Below are positions 49,546-53,059 of a stretch of 53,059 nt of DNA, piece by piece. The notes under the pieces are model-generated. The model was not told the DNA's origin. It did no database searches and worked only from the letters and a program-made list of their open reading frames with translations. Position 1 is the stretch's first letter; every line of letters starts with the position of its first letter. The translations under genes were made by a program, and so were the position numbers. The stretch is from a virus: positions 1-53,059 of the IMG/VR virus record IMGVR_UViG_3300042987_002152; one strand, 5' to 3'.

Positions 49546-49822
49546 GTGAAGTCTGAGTGATTAGACGTGCTGCAACCTGCTCTGCCATATGAACATACCA
49601 TGGCCAGCCATCAATATTCTCAAAATACCAGTCACTAGTAGAGGTAGGCAACGGCACAGCACAGGGCTCTAATCCTCGATATTCATTATAGCCCCACACG
49701 ATAGGGCCGTATATTGCATCTGTGAGGATCTTGCAACATACCATGGTGGGAAAGCAAGCCACGGCATAGACACACCACAACGGTTTGCCCACGATCCCAG
49801 GATCATTTGGATCAACCAACAT
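49535..49822 (-). CDS. Small unknown protein (95 residues) coupled to the RNA ligase gene
   Basis: ATG 49822 overlaps the stop of the RNA ligase gene (TGATG), and the AGGAG site is inside the ligase C-terminus. The protein has Trp- and Cys-rich stretches (KPLWCVYAVACFP) and a C-terminal helix WYVHMAEQVAARLI. No family is recognised. It is probably made together with the ligase, so it may be a partner, which is inference. Confidence 0.5.
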   Translation of the reverse strand: MLVDPNDPGIVGKPLWCVYAVACFPTMVCCKILTDAIYGPIVWGYNEYRGLEPCAVPLPTSTSDWYFENIDGWPWYVHMAEQVAARLITQTSHEI

Positions 49823-51024
49823 CACTCATTCTCCTGTGATTCATCCTTGTATTTCAGGCCACCCCATAGATATCGAACGGAATCAACTCTGGTTTGGGTG
49901 CCCAGATTCTTGCGGATCAGCTCTAGCACTGCCGTTGGGAAATCAAATTCACTATTATCCCAGGCCTGAAAAATCATTCCCCTGAGGCTGGAATCCATGG
50001 TGGGAGCCCATTCAATAGCAAACTTCTTGCGATCAGTACCAAACAAGCTTTTGGCATCCATATAAACCAGCTGCCACTTGCCAATGGTGTCCTGCACACC
50101 CTGCCAAAAATCCCGTTCATAGGTTTCCACACGAGTGAGATCTTCTCTGGGCAAATAGCTCTTGATGTCGTCCAGCTTTTGGTCCAAGATCATCTCAATC
50201 AAGCCCTTTTCATGGATCAGATTATCCTTGGCTCGATGGATCCTCACATAAGAATCAGCCTTGAGCTTGACCATGTGTCCATCATGCCAGCGGATAATAC
50301 AGCCTTCCTGATCTTCCAGTGCCCGTGTGTCATTCACCAGTTGCTGCATGCTTTCCACAGTTCCTGCATATGCTCGCACCAAATCCAAGCCATACTCACC
50401 AGCCAGCTCTTGCATCTGCTGATAGGTGAGATATTCACCAGTCAACACATGGCGAACTGCAATCAGCACCAGCCTGTCCTCAGGATAGTCTATCACAATC
50501 CGTTGCTGACGACTACACCATTCAAATATGGGCGTATATCCAGCGCCAATCGCACCTAGGATGAACGTATTGATGTTGGGTTTGTTGGCCACGTATGTCT
50601 CAGCTTGTTGTGCCACATCTGTGATTCCCATTCGGGTGCCCAACCGATAGGTGCCACCTGTGGTGGGAATGGGACGAATCATACTTCCATCCATTTTATC
50701 TAATATGATATGGGGTTTGCTGAGATCAATGTTCTCCAACAAAGTCTCCCGTCGTTCTCCTGCATTCCAAAATTTATGCAGGGGGCGAGACACCAATTCT
50801 CCCTGTTTGTTAAAGCACAATCCTCTGCATTCTCGGCGAATTGCATGATGCATTGCCAGCTCAGGCCCATCCTGGCTGAGTACTTCCGGAAACATATCAG
50901 GACCCATCTGCACATAGTTCACCACAGTGCCCCAGTCACGCTGGGCAACAATAAATCCCTCCACTCCCTGGATGGCAGCCAGCACTTGATCAATGTGGGT
51001 GATTTCAGGAAACTTATAGTGCAT
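49822..51024 (-). CDS. rnlA: T4 Rnl1-type RNA ligase
   Basis: A 400-residue ATP-dependent RNA ligase. Motif I is DKMDGSMIRP with Lys110 as the AMP acceptor; motif Ia/III is TRMG and PIFEWCS; motif IV is EGCIIRW; motif V is MVKLKADSY. T4 RnlA is 374 residues and repairs tRNA cut by the host anticodon nuclease. The start is ATG 51024 with AAGGGA before it; eleven further upstream codons overlap the promoter. Transcribed from TTGACA-16-TATATT and therefore probably early. Together with the Pnkp-like phosphatase at 44509 it forms an RNA-repair pair under the same promoter type. Confidence 0.88.
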   Translation of the reverse strand: MHYKFPEITHIDQVLAAIQGVEGFIVAQRDWGTVVNYVQMGPDMFPEVLSQDGPELAMHHAIRRECRGLCFNKQGELVSRPLHKFWNAGERRETLLENIDLSKPHIILDKMDGSMIRPIPTTGGTYRLGTRMGITDVAQQAETYVANKPNINTFILGAIGAGYTPIFEWCSRQQRIVIDYPEDRLVLIAVRHVLTGEYLTYQQMQELAGEYGLDLVRAYAGTVESMQQLVNDTRALEDQEGCIIRWHDGHMVKLKADSYVRIHRAKDNLIHEKGLIEMILDQKLDDIKSYLPREDLTRVETYERDFWQGVQDTIGKWQLVYMDAKSLFGTDRKKFAIEWAPTMDSSLRGMIFQAWDNSEFDFPTAVLELIRKNLGTQTRVDSVRYLWGGLKYKDESQENE

Positions 51025-51047
51025 GATCAATCCCTTATGATTGCTAT

Positions 51048-51075
51048 AATATAGCACACTCTTGGATCATGTCAA
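51048..51075 (-). promoter_or_regulatory. sigma70-type early promoter, TTGACA-16-TATATT
   Basis: The -35 TTGACA (51070-51075) and -10 TATATT (51048-51053), with TGTGC before the -10. It drives the RNA ligase gene. Confidence 0.75.
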
Positions 51076-51299
51076 TCAGTCGTTGTCATCAAATCCATTG
51101 GCAGGTCTCTCTGGGACAGGTACCAATCCCATTGATCCTTGCCTATAGATATGAGGATTTTTTCTTGTCTACAAGGATGTTCATGTACCTGGTCTTTCAG
51201 CACATCCAGAAGATCTTAAAATCACTGCTGGATCGTGGCATCTGACATGACCTATATGGGCATGTCCACAAGCCGATGACCTGTGGTTCCACACATGAA
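51076..51299. other. Non-coding gap before the 513-residue gene, with one possible short frame
   Basis: No convincing gene. A minus-strand frame without a good start ends with MGLVPVPERPANGFDDND (acidic tail) near 51076-51132; it could be the remnant of a small gene or a chance frame. No hairpin or promoter beyond that at 51048 is evident. Confidence 0.3.
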
Positions 51300-52841
51300 T
51301 TATTTTCTTGCCTTCTTGCCTCTACCCAATGCCTGCACATCTGGCACCCTGGGATCCCGCTTGTCACGTGCGTTTTTGCTAACGATCCTACCCACCTGTT
51401 TGTCCCGTATGGCCTTCTCAGCCTGATGTGGGGTCTTGAAACTGTCACCAGTCAGCTTGTCTACAATTTGGCCATCTTTGGTCATTTCAAATCTTTCATC
51501 ACCAGCCAATTCCTTGAGCAGTTTGCCCATTTCAACCAAATTTCTGAATATGGGTTTGCCTGAAGGGTTTTCCACCTTGAGTCGGGCCTTGACAAGCACA
51601 TTATCGGGGTTGTCTTTTTCATGTACAATAATGGTGGGCGTGGCCAGTGCAGTGGCTGATGTCCGGATGCTGGCTGCCAGATCCAGTTGATCCAGTTTCT
51701 CTTCCAAATTGTCAAAGTTGATTTGATCATAGCCTGCAATGGTGGGTGCATTCTTGAGTGCAATTAAAACTACATCCTTGTCTGAACCTCTTGCAAAATG
51801 TTGTATGCCTCTGGCCAAATCCGTCACCCAGTGAGCTTCTGTGGTGTTGTTGGATGTCTTCAATTTACGATTTAGTTCATCTTTGACCCACAAATATGCT
51901 TTGCTGGCAGCTTGTACAGGTTGTCCACTGTCCCATTCCTTTTGGATGCTGGCAGGCAGTGTGACGCCAAACAGGGCATGCATGAATTCTTTGACAGTTG
52001 CAAAGCTTGTGCCATATCTCTGGCCAAACTGTGCAACATCTGCTGCCTTGAGGCTGATATTCAGTTTCACAGGCTTGCCGTCAATTTTCACTCTCACATC
52101 CACTTTGGTGCCTGTTTGTTCACTCAAACCGTCACTTGTGATTTCCACATGATTGGCTTGGGGATCATTCAGAATGTGGTCAATCTGTTCTTGCATCTGT
52201 TTGTTCTTGTTTGCAAACAGTTGGGCGCTTTTTAATGCACCAATATAGCCTGACCTATCTTCACTCATTAGTGCATCCATGGTGATCTTGTCCAGTTTGA
52301 TCTCCAGTTTGATTTTGTTGCCCTGCTCAGTGGTGTTATATGTGGCTCTTGCAATAGGAGCCTTCTTGCCCTGTTGAATATATTCCAGTTTGCCGCCTTG
52401 CCTGTTGTTCTTGATGTTGTTGAGAATCTTAACAATATCTTGTTCTGTGACTAATTTGTTGGTCACAAAGCGAGCTGTAATAGCCACCCCCAATAAACCT
52501 TCTGCCAAATTACCCACATTAAATCCCTTGACTCCTGCGCCTCCTCCGAATTCCTTGGTTTTTTTGAGGTTACCAATTGCCATGCTTTGCCCATCCAGGG
52601 TTCGCACTATGATCTTGGAAAATTTCTCCCCAGCCAACAGTCTGTCAAATGTATCTTTCAGTTGATCATGACTGTGAGGATCTATCAAAACCTGTTCGCC
52701 TGTGCGTTCCACTGTGAAGGGGAGTTGTTCCTTGACCATGTTCAGAAATTTCTGTATTCGCCAAGGACGCCGTATGAGGGCACTAGCATCCAAACCAGAT
52801 TCTGTGATGGATGGATGGGGTCTAAGTTGGTAGATTCGCAT
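51300..52841 (-). CDS. Unknown 513-residue protein
   Basis: Starts at ATG 52841 (MRIYQLRPHPSITESG) after AAAGAGATGA. The frame continues 135 bases upstream into the 89-bp repeat, but that part is repeat-encoded and should be left out. The chain is alpha/beta and lysine-rich, with a Gly-rich loop KEFGGGAGVKGFN at about 98, the pattern KLEIKLDKITMDAL, and VKLNISLKAADVAQFG. The C-terminus is very basic (ARDKRDPR, GRGKKARK), suitable for DNA or RNA binding. I do not recognise the family. A late-type TAATAAATA at the repeat end is its likely promoter. Confidence 0.6.
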   Translation of the reverse strand: MRIYQLRPHPSITESGLDASALIRRPWRIQKFLNMVKEQLPFTVERTGEQVLIDPHSHDQLKDTFDRLLAGEKFSKIIVRTLDGQSMAIGNLKKTKEFGGGAGVKGFNVGNLAEGLLGVAITARFVTNKLVTEQDIVKILNNIKNNRQGGKLEYIQQGKKAPIARATYNTTEQGNKIKLEIKLDKITMDALMSEDRSGYIGALKSAQLFANKNKQMQEQIDHILNDPQANHVEITSDGLSEQTGTKVDVRVKIDGKPVKLNISLKAADVAQFGQRYGTSFATVKEFMHALFGVTLPASIQKEWDSGQPVQAASKAYLWVKDELNRKLKTSNNTTEAHWVTDLARGIQHFARGSDKDVVLIALKNAPTIAGYDQINFDNLEEKLDQLDLAASIRTSATALATPTIIVHEKDNPDNVLVKARLKVENPSGKPIFRNLVEMGKLLKELAGDERFEMTKDGQIVDKLTGDSFKTPHQAEKAIRDKQVGRIVSKNARDKRDPRVPDVQALGRGKKARK

Positions 52842-52857
52842 GTGATCATCTCTTTTG

Positions 52858-52946
52858 GCATATTTATTATTTCGAGAGGAAGTCCACTGGCTTTCAAGCC
52901 AGTGAATGGATAGCAAGTGGTATAAATATTGATATAATCTAGTTGC
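52858..52946 (-). repeat. 89-bp repeat with end hairpin and late-promoter-like end
   Basis: The reverse complement of 46245-46333 at 83 of 89 positions. It has GCAACTAG at one end, a hairpin CACTGGCTT/AAGCCAGTG and ATAATAAATATGC at the other end. It supplies the promoter-like TAATAAATA for the 513-residue gene and lies just downstream of the cut tnpB gene. Confidence 0.75.
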
Positions 52947-52984
52947 GTCATAGTTATTGAGATCATATATTTCCATAACTGATC

Positions 52985-53059
52985 TTATATTTTTTTAACA
53001 GAGGGACTATATGCTCCTCTGTTGCGGATATTGATAGCGCCATTCAAGTCAGCATCTAT
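52985..53059 (-). CDS. tnpB: TnpB C-terminus (partial, cut by the window edge)
   Basis: The last 24 codons of a minus-strand frame that enters from the right edge. DADLNGAINIRNRG is the third RuvC catalytic segment and following helix of TnpB (consensus D.D.NAA.NI). The stop is TAA at 52985-52987. The 89-bp repeat with the right-end-like hairpin begins 38 bases further on. Whether the rest of the gene is intact cannot be seen here. TnpB is an RNA-guided nuclease that helps the element persist. Confidence 0.8.
   Translation of the reverse strand: MDADLNGAINIRNRGAYSPSVKKI

Noticed and set aside
51197-51448. 83-codon minus-strand frame
   Set aside because: Most of it is an alternative frame of the 513-residue gene, and it lacks a ribosome site.
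52842-52976. Longer N-terminus for the 513-residue gene
   Set aside because: It lies within the 89-bp repeat; a good ribosome site precedes ATG 52841.
101-53059. CRISPR array made from the recurring hairpins
   Set aside because: The copies are kilobases apart, in both orientations, with no regular spacers.

Overview
The window is 53 kb of a tailed-phage genome of the T4-like contractile-tail type (Caudoviricetes, myovirus morphology). The evidence is a set of T4-type baseplate proteins (gp53-, gp5-, gp25- and gp6-like, plus a giant protein in the gp7 position), a gp55-like late sigma factor, and TAAATA-type late promoters. It is AT-rich with dense, overlapping genes. The host cannot be read from the sequence. 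Gene size and content suggest a large-genome aquatic phage, but that is inference. No tRNA gene or CRISPR array was recognised.

Layout. 0-1.5 kb: gp55-like sigma factor with a coupled 41-residue gene, flanked by remnants of a tnpB (IS200/IS605/IS1341-type) element. 1.5-4.6 kb: a 762-residue protein with three enzymatic domains (ligase-like KxDG, NMNAT-like, 2H phosphoesterase), convergent with a pol-beta-like nucleotidyltransferase. 4.7-12.9 kb, plus strand: tail and baseplate hub genes, ending in a gp5-like spike with three predicted wall-degrading domains. 12.9-17.8 kb, minus: a structural-looking protein, an HNH-like protein, an SNF2 helicase, a separate HARP-like protein and a 56-residue gene; this part is visibly richer in GC. 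17.9-19.3 kb, minus: aspartate carbamoyltransferase overlapping a phosphoribosyltransferase. 19.5-41.5 kb, plus: one continuous late operon with gp25, gp6, a 4166-residue giant, small virion genes and three fibre proteins, two of them tandem glycine-rich paralogs. 41.5-52.8 kb, minus: ThyX, small conserved genes, an HNH endonuclease, a Pnkp-like phosphatase with a degenerate kinase half, an AAA ATPase, a run of very small genes, a T4 Rnl1-type RNA ligase and a 513-residue unknown. The right edge cuts a tnpB gene, of which only the last 24 codons are present.

Regulation. Two promoter classes can be read. Five minus-strand genes (SNF2, HARP-like, 56-residue gene, phosphatase, RNA ligase) have TTGACA/T, exactly 16 bases, then TATATT-like boxes, as expected for host-sigma early genes. 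Virion genes and several others have (C/T)TTAAATA or TATAAATA boxes, as expected for gp55-driven late transcription.

The most unusual points are the ligase/NMNAT/2H fusion, the 12.5-kb baseplate gene, the three-hydrolase spike, a SMARCAL1-like helicase split over two genes, a phage pyrB, and a series of tnpB/hairpin relics that repeatedly sit beside late promoters.
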